Source of the DNA: JBLUOA01 sp048060095
GTDB taxonomy: Bacteria; Pseudomonadota; Alphaproteobacteria; Rhodobacterales; Rhodobacteraceae
DNA length: 64,000 nucleotides
Assembly (NCBI RefSeq): GCF_048060095.1
Contig: NZ_JBLUOA010000003.1
Span: forward strand, 1 to 64,000
Reading direction: 5' to 3'
Shown: positions 49,260 through 58,376 of the stretch, piece after piece
Layout: each line of letters opens with the position of its first letter
Numbering within the stretch: position 1 is the stretch's first letter
Notes under the pieces: model-generated
What the model was told of the DNA's origin: nothing
Databases searched by the model: none
The model's input: only the letters and a program-made list of their open reading frames with translations
Position numbers and translations under genes: made by a program

Positions 49260-50075
49260 TCAATGTGCGACACCCAGATAGGCGTCGATCACTTCCTGAT
49301 TGTTGCGCACCTCGTCCGGGGTGCCGTCACCGATCTTTTTGCCGTAATCCATCACGACCACACGGTCAGAGATGTCCATGACAACACCCATGTCGTGTTC
49401 GATCAGTGCGATTGTCGTGCCGAATTCGTCGTTCACGTCCAGGATGAAGCGGCTCATGTCCTCTTTTTCCTCGACGTTCATACCGGCCATCGGTTCATCC
49501 AGCAGCAGCAGCTTCGGCTCAGCCGCCAAGGCGCGCGCGAGTTCGACGCGTTTCTTGAGGCCATAGGGCAACCGCCCCACGGGTGTCTTGCGGATCGCCT
49601 GAATCTCAAGAAAATCGATAACCTTTTCAACGACCTCTCGGTTTTCGGTTTCTTCCTTCAGCGCCTTGCCCCACCACATCGCTTGGCTCAGCAACCCGGA
49701 TTTCATGTGGGTCAGCCGCCCGGTCATGACGTTGTCAAGAACGGTCATGCCTTCGAACAGCGCGATGTTCTGGAACGTGCGGGCAACGCCCTGCCGCGCG
49801 ACCTCATAGGGTTTCATCGGCGGGCGGGGTTCGCCGTGATACCAGACCTCACCTTCCTGCGGATGGTAAAAGCCGGAAATCACGTTCAGCATTGATGATT
49901 TCCCGGCCCCGTTCGGCCCGATGATCGCGCGGATTTCGCCCTGCCGGATATCGAAGGAGATATTCTCAATCGCCACCACACCGCCAAAGCGCAGCGTGAT
50001 GTTTTTCATCTCCATCATCACCCCGCCGATCTCACGGCCGTCCTCGGTGGTGTAGGGTTCGACGGTGTCTTTCAT
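49260..50075 (-). CDS. Liv-type ABC transporter ATPase (LivG-like)
   Basis: The protein has about 271 residues. Walker A is IGPNGAGKSSMLNVISGF, the signature is PYGLKKRVELARALA, and Walker B is KLLLLDEPMAGMN. The LivG-type extension is FRFGGVVAIENISFDI-like (RFGGVVAIENISFDIRQGEI). ATG 50075 overlaps the stop of the small membrane-protein gene (ATGA), which fixes the start; the longer frame to 50243 is spurious. It should assemble with the LivF-like ATPase to energise the importer. Confidence 0.92.
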   Translation of the reverse strand: MKDTVEPYTTEDGREIGGVMMEMKNITLRFGGVVAIENISFDIRQGEIRAIIGPNGAGKSSMLNVISGFYHPQEGEVWYHGEPRPPMKPYEVARQGVARTFQNIALFEGMTVLDNVMTGRLTHMKSGLLSQAMWWGKALKEETENREVVEKVIDFLEIQAIRKTPVGRLPYGLKKRVELARALAAEPKLLLLDEPMAGMNVEEKEDMSRFILDVNDEFGTTIALIEHDMGVVMDISDRVVVMDYGKKIGDGTPDEVRNNQEVIDAYLGVAH

Positions 50076-50311
50076 GCGTTCGCTCCGACCAAGTATAATT
50101 GTACCAAATACCCGATCGCGGCCCCAGTGATGCCCGCCGCGTAAACTATCAGTTGCCGGATTCCAAAGATTGCAATCGCGAGCGCTGCTCCGGCGAAGAA
50201 GCCCATCACCATTTCTCTGAACGGCATGTCGGGGTGGGTCCATGCAAACCAGATCGGCAGAGTGTTAAATGCAGCAATCAATGTGCGTGGAATGATACCA
50301 GTCGGTTTCAC
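50072..50311 (-). CDS. Small two-span membrane protein between ligase and LivG-like ATPase
   Basis: This 79-residue frame starts at GTG 50311, overlapping the ligase stop, and its TGA overlaps the livG start (ATGA), so it is coupled on both sides. It has hydrophobic segments TGIIPRTLIAAFNTLPIWFA and MVMGFFAGAALAIAIFGIRQ, with LIVYAAGITGAAIGYLVQLY at the end, giving two or three spans. I recognise no family. Tight coupling on both sides supports a real gene, perhaps a small accessory subunit of the transporter or a membrane anchor for the ligase. Confidence 0.7.
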   Translation of the reverse strand: MKPTGIIPRTLIAAFNTLPIWFAWTHPDMPFREMVMGFFAGAALAIAIFGIRQLIVYAAGITGAAIGYLVQLYLVGANA

Positions 50312-52278
50312 GCCGCCACCTTCTGCGTTTCGGCGGGCAGCGTTTTCACGTCCCGGATTTCCAGTGTCGCTTTGATCTTGCCTTTGCGGCCGTCTTCATA
50401 GGTGACTTCGGTTTCGGTGTAGATGCTGTCCGACCCGTCGTAGAGCGCGGTGATGAGGTCCGCGAACTTCTCCTCTACGATCTTGCGGCGCACCTTGCGG
50501 GTGCGGGTCATCTCTCCGTCATCAGCGTCGAGTTCCTTGTGAAGGATCAGGAAGCGGTGGATCTGGCAGCCTGACAGCATCGGGTCGACGGCGACGGATT
50601 TGTTGACCTCTTCGATATGGCTTTGGATCGTTTCGTAGACGCGCGGATGCTGCGCGAGTTCCTGGTAGGACGCATAGGCGATGTTGTTGCGTTCCGCCCA
50701 GTTGCCCACCGCCGTCAGGTCGATATTGATGAAGGCGGTGCAGCGGTTGCGGCCATTGCCGAAAACCACGGCCTCCAGAATGTCGGGGTAGAACTTCAGC
50801 TTGTTTTCAACGTATTTCGGGGCGAACAGGCTGCCATCGGCCATTTTGCCGACATCCTTCGCGCGGTCGATGATCCGCAGGTGGCCGGAGTCTTCCTCAA
50901 AAAAGCCCGCGTCACCGGTTGCGACCCAACCTTCCGGGTCTTTCGTGTCGGCGGTTGAATCGGCATTCTTATAGTATTCCATAAACGTGCCGGGAGAGCG
51001 GTAGAAGACCTCTCCGTTATCGGCGATCTTGATTTCTACGCCGGGGGAAGGAACGCCAACCGTGTCTGACCGGACCTCACCATCAGGCTGTTGGGTGATG
51101 AAAACACTGGCCTCGGTCTGGCCGTAAAGCTGTTTCAGGTTGATGCCGAGCGAGCGGTAGAAATCAAAAATCTCCGGTCCAATGGCCTCGCCCGCGGTAT
51201 AGCCGACGCGCACCTTGGAAAAGCCGAGTGTGTTCTTGAGCGGGCCATAGGTGCAAAGCGATCCGACCGCGTATTTCGCGCGATCCCACAAGCCGACTTT
51301 CTTCCCGTCGAGCATGGCGGGGCCGACCTTTTTTGCGTGGGCCATGAAATAGTCGAACATGCGTTTCTTGAACTTGCTCGCGTCTTCCATCCGGATCATG
51401 ACGCTGGTCAACTGGCCCTCGAAAATCCGGGGCGGTGCGAAGTAATAGCTCGGCCCGATTTCGCGAAGGTCTGTCATCATCGTGTCGGGGCTTTCGGGGC
51501 AGTTGACGCAAAACCCGTTCCAAAGCGCCTGACCCATCGAAAAGATGAAATCCCCGACCCATGCCATCGGCAGATAGGCGAGGATTTCGTCGGTCCGGCG
51601 CAGGCCGTCGAAATCCGAAGAGTTTTTCGAGGTTTCGATGATGTTGCGGTTCGACAGAACCACGCCCTTGGGCTTGCCCGTGGTGCCTGACGTATAAAGC
51701 ATCACGCAGGTGCTATCGAGGTCGAGCCTGGCGATGCGGCGCTCCAACTCAGGACGATATTCGTCCTCTGCGGCGCGGCCTTGGGCCTGAACATGGGTGA
51801 AATCATGCAGCCGCGAATGGTCGTATTTCCGCATCCCGCGCGGGTCGAGGTAGATCATATGTTCGAACTGATGCAGGTCTTCCTGCACTTCGATCACCTT
51901 GTCGACCTGTTCCTGATCGCCGGCCACGACGAACCGCGCACCACAATGGCCAAGGACATAAGCCATCTCCTCCGCGTTGGCGTCCTGGTAGAGCGGCACG
52001 GGGACTGCGCCGCACATTTCGGCGGCGATCATCGACCAGTAAAGGTAGGGGCGGTTGCGGCCGATCACAGCGATGAAATCGCCTTCGTTGACGCCAAGGT
52101 TCAGAAAGCCGAGGGCCAGCGCCTCGATCTCTTGCTGCGCTTCGGCCCAGGTCCAGCTTTGCCAGATCCCGTATTCTTTTTCGCGATAGGCGGGGGCCGT
52201 GCCGAACGCCGCAGCATTTCGTTTCAGAAGTGCGGGGATAGACGTCAGCGCGTCTGTGCCAGCTACCGGTTGTGCCAA
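50308..52278 (-). CDS. Long-chain fatty-acid-CoA ligase type AMP-binding protein
   Basis: This 656-residue ANL superfamily ligase is complete. CVMLYTSGTTGKPKGVVLSN is the P-loop A3 motif. Core motifs include YFAPPRIFEGQL, VRVGYTAGEAIGPEIFDFYR, LKQLYGQTEAS and EGWVATGDAGFFEED, and the hinge is RIIDRAKDVGKMADGSLFA. It resembles FadD15-type ligases more than acetyl-CoA synthetases. The first gene of the operon with the Liv-type transporter, it likely activates the imported carboxylic acid to its CoA thioester inside the cell. It is divergent from the histidine kinase gene. Confidence 0.9.
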   Translation of the reverse strand: MAQPVAGTDALTSIPALLKRNAAAFGTAPAYREKEYGIWQSWTWAEAQQEIEALALGFLNLGVNEGDFIAVIGRNRPYLYWSMIAAEMCGAVPVPLYQDANAEEMAYVLGHCGARFVVAGDQEQVDKVIEVQEDLHQFEHMIYLDPRGMRKYDHSRLHDFTHVQAQGRAAEDEYRPELERRIARLDLDSTCVMLYTSGTTGKPKGVVLSNRNIIETSKNSSDFDGLRRTDEILAYLPMAWVGDFIFSMGQALWNGFCVNCPESPDTMMTDLREIGPSYYFAPPRIFEGQLTSVMIRMEDASKFKKRMFDYFMAHAKKVGPAMLDGKKVGLWDRAKYAVGSLCTYGPLKNTLGFSKVRVGYTAGEAIGPEIFDFYRSLGINLKQLYGQTEASVFITQQPDGEVRSDTVGVPSPGVEIKIADNGEVFYRSPGTFMEYYKNADSTADTKDPEGWVATGDAGFFEEDSGHLRIIDRAKDVGKMADGSLFAPKYVENKLKFYPDILEAVVFGNGRNRCTAFINIDLTAVGNWAERNNIAYASYQELAQHPRVYETIQSHIEEVNKSVAVDPMLSGCQIHRFLILHKELDADDGEMTRTRKVRRKIVEEKFADLITALYDGSDSIYTETEVTYEDGRKGKIKATLEIRDVKTLPAETQKVAA

Positions 52279-52474
52279 ATTTTGCCCTCCCTAACGCCGT
52301 GCGGGCGCCGTTACCCCTATAAGGCGATTCTATCGCCCATGAAGGTTCACCTGTTTTTTCTCGCCGTCAAAGATTTCCTGACTTTTTCTCAATCCTTACG
52401 AATTGTTACAAAGGGCAAAGCCCTTCCTTGGCGGCAAAAGCGGTGGTAGCGATAGCGATAGGGAGAAGTTGCCG

Positions 52475-54394
52475 TTGGCCATCGGAACCGTCGATACATC
52501 ATCGCTGACGCAGGCTGGTCTGAACCTGATCCAGCAGGCGCTGTCGATCTATGACAGTGACCTTCGCCTTGCCGTGTCCAACGCCCGCTTTCAGGAGATG
52601 TTCGATCTCCCCAAGGCGCTGGTGACACCCGGCGCCGCGTTTGAAGATACGATCCGGTTCCTTGTCGATCGCGGTGAATACGGCGCGGTTGAAGATGTGG
52701 AAGAGGCGGTCAAAATCCGCGTCGAACAAGCCCGCGCATTTGAGCCGCATTATATGGAGCGCATTCGGGCAAACGGGCAGGTGATCTCGGTCGAGGGGAA
52801 CCCCTTGCCGACGGGCGGGTGGGTGACGGTCTACACCGACATCACAGCGATCAAGGCGCAGGAAAAACTGCTACGCGCCCGGTCGGAAGAGCTTTCGGAT
52901 CAGGTTTTGACCCACGCCGAACGTCTGTCACAGACGAACCGAGAACTTGCCGCGACGATCACGGCCCTTGAAGAAACCAAGCGCCAGTTGACAGAAACCG
53001 AGGCCCGCACGCGGATGACGACGCAGATGATGCCCGCGCATATCGCCCATGTGGACCGCGACGGGCGCTATACGTTTTCAAACCGGCGCTTGTCGTTGGT
53101 TCTGCCGGACCGCCCGACCGATGTGCTGGGGCTGCATATCAGCGAGGCGCTCGGCCAGAACGCCTATTCCCACATTGCGCCCTATCTTGCCCGCGCCCTT
53201 GAGGGCGACGCGAGCGTTTTCGAGTTCACCCACGAGGACAGCAGCCGTCGCATCCGCGTCGCGTTCACGCCGGACAGCCGCGAAGGGCCGATCAACGGCG
53301 TCTATATCCTGTCGATGGACATAACAGAGGAAACACAGGCGCGGGCTGCGCTGACCCAGACCCACAAGCGGGAACTGGCGGCGCAACTGACCTCGGGGCT
53401 TGCCCATGATTTCGCGAACCTGTTGACGATCATCCTCGGGATGCAGTCGCGCCTGTCCCGCATGGATCTGCCGGAGGAGGCGCAGAACCTCGTCGGTGCG
53501 ACCCAGTCGGCGGCTCGTCGCGGCGGCGCATTGCTTGACCGGCTGGCAGAAATGTCCGGCCACCGCGAAGCGCGGCCCGTCGCGACCGACATAGCGGCAC
53601 TGCTGGAAGAGATAGAACTGCTCGCCCAGCCGAACATGCCCGAAAACGTAACGCTGAAGATCGGGCATGAGGAACTGTCTTCGCCGCTTCTGATTGATCC
53701 CGGTTTCTTGCAGGATTCGCTTCTGAACCTGTTGCTGAACGCCCGTGATGCGATTGGTGACGCGCAAGGTGCGATAACGCTGAACGCACGCGCCATTCGC
53801 GATACGTGGTTGGAAATTTCGGTCACGGATAGCGGGCCGGGGTTTAGCGAAAAAGCGTTGAAACACGCGCTTGATCCGTTCTTTACGACGAAAGGGGTCG
53901 AAGGGTCCGGCCTTGGCCTGTCGATGGTGTATGACATGACAAAATCGGCGGGTGGGCATGTGATGCTTGCCAATAAAAGCGGCGCACGCGTGACGTTGCG
54001 CCTGCCCTTGCGCTGGGCCGCCACTGATCCGACTCCCGGCCTTGTTCTACTGGTTGAGGATTCGCCGGACATCCGCACTTCGGTCCGCGAAATGCTGGTT
54101 GAAATTGGCCATAGCGTGATCGAGGCTGCGACGGCGGAAGAGGGTGAAGCACTGGCCGTGATGCCGGGGATTGACCTGATCCTGTCGGATATTTCGCTGG
54201 CGGGCGGGCGCAGTGGCGTCGAAATGCTGGAAGCGCTGCGCAGTCGCGATGTCAAAACTCCTGCCTATCTGATGACCTCACTGCCGATGGCCGATCCCGT
54301 TCGCCGTTCCGCTGCTGATCGGTTCCCGCTGATCGGAAAGCCCTTCACCGCGAGAGAGCTTGGCGGGTTCCTTAGCGCGGAGGATGCCGCATGA
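52475..54394 (+). CDS. Hybrid PAS sensor histidine kinase with C-terminal receiver
   Basis: The protein has about 639 residues. There is no ATG in the open region; TTG 52475 has GGGAG nine bases upstream, with TTG 52469 and an earlier TTG at 52403 as alternatives. Domains in order: a PAS_7 domain (about 8-125, ALSIYDSDLRLAVSNARFQE), a coiled coil, a PAS_4 domain (about 185-290), HisKA with the phosphoacceptor His in LTSGLAHDFANLLTII, an HATPase (DSGPGFSEKALKHALDPFFT, GSGLGLSMVYD), and a receiver with LILSDISLAGG. It has no membrane span, so it is cytosolic. Its stop overlaps the regulator's start, and it is divergent from the ligase/transporter operon it probably controls. Confidence 0.85.
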   Translation: MAIGTVDTSSLTQAGLNLIQQALSIYDSDLRLAVSNARFQEMFDLPKALVTPGAAFEDTIRFLVDRGEYGAVEDVEEAVKIRVEQARAFEPHYMERIRANGQVISVEGNPLPTGGWVTVYTDITAIKAQEKLLRARSEELSDQVLTHAERLSQTNRELAATITALEETKRQLTETEARTRMTTQMMPAHIAHVDRDGRYTFSNRRLSLVLPDRPTDVLGLHISEALGQNAYSHIAPYLARALEGDASVFEFTHEDSSRRIRVAFTPDSREGPINGVYILSMDITEETQARAALTQTHKRELAAQLTSGLAHDFANLLTIILGMQSRLSRMDLPEEAQNLVGATQSAARRGGALLDRLAEMSGHREARPVATDIAALLEEIELLAQPNMPENVTLKIGHEELSSPLLIDPGFLQDSLLNLLLNARDAIGDAQGAITLNARAIRDTWLEISVTDSGPGFSEKALKHALDPFFTTKGVEGSGLGLSMVYDMTKSAGGHVMLANKSGARVTLRLPLRWAATDPTPGLVLLVEDSPDIRTSVREMLVEIGHSVIEAATAEEGEALAVMPGIDLILSDISLAGGRSGVEMLEALRSRDVKTPAYLMTSLPMADPVRRSAADRFPLIGKPFTARELGGFLSAEDAA

Positions 54395-55092
54395 CCGCGC
54401 CAATGATCGCCATTCTGGATGACGAACCCGAGATCCGCGTCATGCTGTCCGATGCGTTGGAGGAGGCCGGGTTCCGAACGAAGGCATTTGCCCGCGCGAC
54501 GGAGTTTGAGGCTGCGCTGAAAACTACGGCACCCGACGTGTGCCTTGTCGATCTGGGATTACCGGATCGCGATGGCCTTGCCCTTGTCCATCGGCTCGCG
54601 CTGGAATCCGGCGCGGCGATTATCATCATCTCGGGTCGTGCGCAGGTGCAGGATCGGGTGACGGGGCTGGAGCTTGGGGCGGATGACTACATCATCAAGC
54701 CGTTTGACCCAGCCGAGGTCGTCGCCCGTGTGCGTGTGCGGTTGCGGGGTGGGCGCGACACCGGGAAGGCGCAGACCATCGCGACTTTCGCGGGCTGGAC
54801 CGCCGATTTCGACCGCTATGCGCTGACCGACGAAGATGGAAACGAAACACCCTTCAGCCATGCCGAGGGCGAAGTGCTGCGGCTGTTTCTGGGCAGCTCC
54901 AAGCGGTTGATTACCCGCGCGCAGATGCAGGAAAGTCTTGGCGGCGCGGCGGGCGAGAGTTTTGACCGGGCGATGGATGTGCGCATATCCCGCCTGCGCA
55001 CAAAGCTAGGCGAAGACCCGAAAAACCCGCGCCTGATCAAGACGATTTACGGCGCCGGATATATCTTCTTGGGCGACGTGAATTGGCAGTGA
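54391..55092 (+). CDS. OmpR-family response regulator
   Basis: The protein has 233 residues. The receiver domain is residues 1-120, with ILDDEPEIR acidic pocket, CLVDLGLPDRDG phosphoacceptor Asp, and DDYIIKPFDPAEVVARVRV. A winged-helix Trans_reg_C domain is residues 135-228 (FSHAEGEVLRLFLG, DRAMDVRISRLRTKLG, TIYGAGYIF). The start codon overlaps the kinase stop (ATGA), so the pair is translated together. Target genes probably include the divergent acyl-CoA ligase and Liv-type transporter operon; this is inferred from proximity. Confidence 0.92.
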   Translation: MTAPMIAILDDEPEIRVMLSDALEEAGFRTKAFARATEFEAALKTTAPDVCLVDLGLPDRDGLALVHRLALESGAAIIIISGRAQVQDRVTGLELGADDYIIKPFDPAEVVARVRVRLRGGRDTGKAQTIATFAGWTADFDRYALTDEDGNETPFSHAEGEVLRLFLGSSKRLITRAQMQESLGGAAGESFDRAMDVRISRLRTKLGEDPKNPRLIKTIYGAGYIFLGDVNWQ

Positions 55093-55142
55093 AACGGCAG
55101 TTCGATCTTGCCTCGCGATTCACGCCTGAGTAGAATCGAAAC

Positions 55143-55373
55143 ATGGCTGTCTGCTTTCTGACGCGCGTTCCCTCTGCCAAGGGGATGCCGACATACTACC
55201 GGGTTGAAATCACGCTGAATCTGTTCGGCGAATGGTCCGTCGTATTCGATTGGGGGCCACGCGGAAGCATGGGCCGCCGGCGTATCGCGCTGTTCAACGA
55301 TCTACGCGCCGCATCGGTCGCCGCAGATGACGCGCGGGAACGAATGCTGCAGCGCGGATACCAACGGGCGTAG
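55143..55373 (+). CDS. WGR-domain protein
   Basis: This 76-residue protein consists almost only of a WGR domain. The hallmark WGPRGSMGRRR is near residues 37-47, preceded by YYRVEITLNLFGEWSVVFD. The WGR domain is otherwise known in PARPs and MolR-type proteins, where it may bind nucleic acid. Stand-alone WGR proteins are common in bacteria with no assigned function. It lies 50 bases after the response regulator and 21 bases before the convergent formate dehydrogenase stop. The start is a plain ATG, with weak ribosome-binding support. Confidence 0.75.
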   Translation: MAVCFLTRVPSAKGMPTYYRVEITLNLFGEWSVVFDWGPRGSMGRRRIALFNDLRAASVAADDARERMLQRGYQRA

Positions 55374-55394
55374 CGTTTGGAGCAATCGCCGCCG

Positions 55395-58172
55395 CTATTC
55401 CGCAGCGATATTGTCCGTCACGGGTTCGATCTTGACCGCAGCGAATTTGAACTCCGGTATCTTGCCGTATGGGTCGACTGCGGGGTTCGTCAGGACGTTG
55501 GCCGCGGCTTCAACATAGGCGAAGGGAACAAAGACCATATCCGGCGCAATCGCGCGGTCGGCACGGGCCATGATTTCGATGCTTCCGCGCCGGGTGGTCA
55601 GACGCACCATGTCGCCGGGCTCAACCCCAAGGGTTCGCAATGTGGATGGGTGCATCGAACAGTTTGCTTCCGGTTCGACCGCGTCCAGCACCTTGGCGCG
55701 GCGGGTCATCGACCCCGTATGCCAATGTTCCAACTGGCGGCCCGTTGTCATAATCATCGGATAATCCGCATCCGGTGCCTCGTCCGGCGGTATGATCGCG
55801 GCGGGGGTGAATTTTGCGCGGCCTTCAGGGCGGGGGAAGCCATCGCCGAACACCACCGCCTGACCGGGATCTTCCGGGGACAGCGACGGGTAAGTCACAG
55901 CTTCACCCTCCAGCCGTTCCCACGTGATATTGTCGAGGCTTTTCATGTTGAGGGCCATTTCCGCGAAAACCTCTCGCGGGTGGGTATAGGTCCAGCCAAG
56001 CCCCAGTCGATTGGCGATGTCGGTGGTGATCTGCCAATCCTCCCGCGCCTCGCCCGGAGGGGCGACGGCGGGGCGCACCATCTGCACCTGCCGATTGGTA
56101 TTCGAAACCGTCCCGCTTTTCTCATAAAGCGTAGACGCTGGCAGAATGACATCCGCATAGTTTGCGGTTTCGGTCAAAAAGATGTCCTGCACGACCAGAT
56201 GCTCAAGCTTTGCGAATGCTTCGCGCGCGTGGTCGACATCGGGATCGGACATTGCCGGGTTTTCACCCAGAATATACATCGACTTCGTGTTGCCTGCGTG
56301 AATGTCATCGACGATCTCCGTCACCGTCAGCCCCTTTTCGGCTGAGAAATCATCGCTGCCCCAGACATCGGTAAACGCCTTGCGGATGCCGTCATCCATT
56401 ACGCTTTGGTAATCCGGCAGGAACATCGGGATCAGGCCCGCGTCGCTTGCGCCCTGCACGTTGTTCTGGCCGCGCAACGGATGAAGCCCGGTGCCGGGTC
56501 GCCCGACATGGCCACACATCAGCGCAAGAGAGATCAGGCAGCGCGAATTGTCCGTGCCGTGGATATGCTGGCTGACACCCATGCCCCAGAAAATCATCGC
56601 GGATTTCGCGGTTGCAAAGGTGCGGGCAACGTCGCGCAGCACATCCGCCTTGATGCCGCAGATATCTTCCATCTTTTCGGGGCTGAAGCCCGTCAGATGC
56701 GCTTTCTCCGCCTCCCAGTTTTCGGTGTAGGCGTCGATATATTGTTGATCGTAGAGCCCTTCTTCGACAATGACGTGCATGATCGCGTTCAGCATCGACA
56801 CGTCCGCGCCGGGGCGGAATTGCAGCATGTGGCGGGAGAACCGGCGTAGCCCGACGCCGCGCGGGTCCATCACGATCAGCTTGCCGCCGCGCTTAGTGAA
56901 CTGCTTGAAATAGGTCGCGGCGACGGGGTGGTTTTCAACCGGGTTCGCGCCGATGACGATGGCAACATCCGCGTTCTCGATTTCGTTAAAGGTCGCAGTC
57001 ACGGCGCCCGAGCCGACGTTTTCAATCAGCGCCGCAACAGAGGACGCGTGGCAAAGCCGGGTGCAGTGATCGACGTTGTTATGGCGAAACGCTTGCCGGA
57101 TCATCTTCTGAAACAGATAGGCTTCCTCGTTCGTGCATTTTGCGGACCCGAATCCGGCGACCGCCTTGCCGCCATGCGCCTGCGCTAGTTTCGCCATGCC
57201 GCCCGCCGCGGCCTCAAGCGCCTCGTCCCAAGTTGCCTCGCGAAAATGGGTCGACAAATCCGCTGGATCAACATTCAGTCCCTTCGGCGGAGCATCCTCG
57301 CGCCGGATCATCGGTTTGGTCAGGCGGTGCGCGTGATGGATGTAATCAAAGCCAAAGCGACCTTTCACACACAGCCGTCCTTCATTCGCCGGGCCATTGA
57401 TACCTTCCACATATTTGATCTTGTCGTCCTTGACCTTGAGGCTGACCTGACAGCCAACCCCACAGAACGGGCAAACGCTATCGACCTCTCGGTCATAATC
57501 CGCGCTGTCGCCAACCTGCGCGGCGTCAACCACTGTTGCTGGCATCAGCGCGCCGGTCGGGCACGCCTGCACACACTCGCCGCAAGCGACGCAGGTGCTG
57601 TCGCCCATCGGATCGGAGATATCGAACACCGGATACGCATCATGCCCCCGACCGGCCATCCCGATCACGTCATTGACCTGAACCTCGCGACAGGCCCGCA
57701 CGCAAAGCCCGCACTGGATACAGGCATCCAGATTCACGTTCATCGCGACGTGGCTGTCATCCAGCAGCGGAATGCGCCCTTCTTCCAACTTCGGGAACCG
57801 GCTTTCGCTGACGCCTTGCATCGCGGCCATGTCCCAAAGATGGCTCGACTTGTCGTGCGATACATCCGGCGCGGGCTGATCGGCGACAAGCATCTCCATC
57901 ACCATCTTGCGCGCGCCCTTGGCACGGGCTGAGTTTGAGGTGACGACCATCCCCTCGCTCGGCTCTCGAATGCAAGACGCCGCCAATACACGCTCGCCCT
58001 CAATCTCAACCATGCAGGCGCGGCAGTTGCCGTCGGGGCGATAGCCGGGCTGCGGTTTGTGGCACAGATGCGGGATCACCAGCCCACGGCCATGCGCGAC
58101 CTCCCAGATCGTTTGGCCAGGCGCGGCCTCGGCAGGTTCGCCATCAAGCGTGAAGCGGATCGTATCGGCCAT
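55395..58172 (-). CDS. Molybdopterin formate dehydrogenase alpha subunit (FdsA/FdhF type)
   Basis: The protein has 925 residues. A 2Fe-2S plant-type domain is at the N-terminus (HLCHKP, DGNCRAC, LAASC; Cys37, 50, 53, 67). Two 4Fe-4S ferredoxin motifs are CIQCGLCVRAC and CVACGECVQACPTGA. The 4Fe-4S motif of the Mo-bisMGD domain is CPFCGVGCQVS, and the active-site segment is HCTRLCHASSVAALIE with Cys followed by His. Motifs of the bis-MGD C-terminal domain are GRQLEHWHTGSMTRR. ATG 58172 has GGGAGTTTCCG upstream. It would oxidise formate. FdsB/G/D partners are not in the window, so the electron acceptor is not defined here. Confidence 0.92.
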   Translation of the reverse strand: MADTIRFTLDGEPAEAAPGQTIWEVAHGRGLVIPHLCHKPQPGYRPDGNCRACMVEIEGERVLAASCIREPSEGMVVTSNSARAKGARKMVMEMLVADQPAPDVSHDKSSHLWDMAAMQGVSESRFPKLEEGRIPLLDDSHVAMNVNLDACIQCGLCVRACREVQVNDVIGMAGRGHDAYPVFDISDPMGDSTCVACGECVQACPTGALMPATVVDAAQVGDSADYDREVDSVCPFCGVGCQVSLKVKDDKIKYVEGINGPANEGRLCVKGRFGFDYIHHAHRLTKPMIRREDAPPKGLNVDPADLSTHFREATWDEALEAAAGGMAKLAQAHGGKAVAGFGSAKCTNEEAYLFQKMIRQAFRHNNVDHCTRLCHASSVAALIENVGSGAVTATFNEIENADVAIVIGANPVENHPVAATYFKQFTKRGGKLIVMDPRGVGLRRFSRHMLQFRPGADVSMLNAIMHVIVEEGLYDQQYIDAYTENWEAEKAHLTGFSPEKMEDICGIKADVLRDVARTFATAKSAMIFWGMGVSQHIHGTDNSRCLISLALMCGHVGRPGTGLHPLRGQNNVQGASDAGLIPMFLPDYQSVMDDGIRKAFTDVWGSDDFSAEKGLTVTEIVDDIHAGNTKSMYILGENPAMSDPDVDHAREAFAKLEHLVVQDIFLTETANYADVILPASTLYEKSGTVSNTNRQVQMVRPAVAPPGEAREDWQITTDIANRLGLGWTYTHPREVFAEMALNMKSLDNITWERLEGEAVTYPSLSPEDPGQAVVFGDGFPRPEGRAKFTPAAIIPPDEAPDADYPMIMTTGRQLEHWHTGSMTRRAKVLDAVEPEANCSMHPSTLRTLGVEPGDMVRLTTRRGSIEIMARADRAIAPDMVFVPFAYVEAAANVLTNPAVDPYGKIPEFKFAAVKIEPVTDNIAAE

Positions 58173-58280
58173 CGGAAACTCCCTTATCGCGGTTAGGTTA
58201 GACCATGCCTGCGCCCTTGCGAAGCCCCCGGAGGCGACAGGCAAACGTCCATTTGCGCCACAGGCTTTTCAACGCCCCCG

Positions 58281-58320
58281 GCTTCATCTTGCCGAAAAAT
58301 ACTCCCGCCGGAGGCTCCCG
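58281..58320. repeat. CTCCCGCCGGAG-containing element in the intergenic region
   Basis: GCCGAAAAATACTCCCGCCG followed by GAGGCTCCCG lies between the divergent formate dehydrogenase and saccharopine dehydrogenase genes. I recall closely similar 'AAATACTCCCGCCGGAGG' stretches at many intergenic sites of Roseobacter genomes, so this may be a dispersed element, but no second copy occurs in this window. The CTCC-CGCC-GGAG core is an inverted repeat. Confidence 0.35.
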
Positions 58321-58376
58321 TCCTTTCCACACGCACAGCAATTGCCTATTGATCGCCTGAAAGGGAGCTTTCGCAG

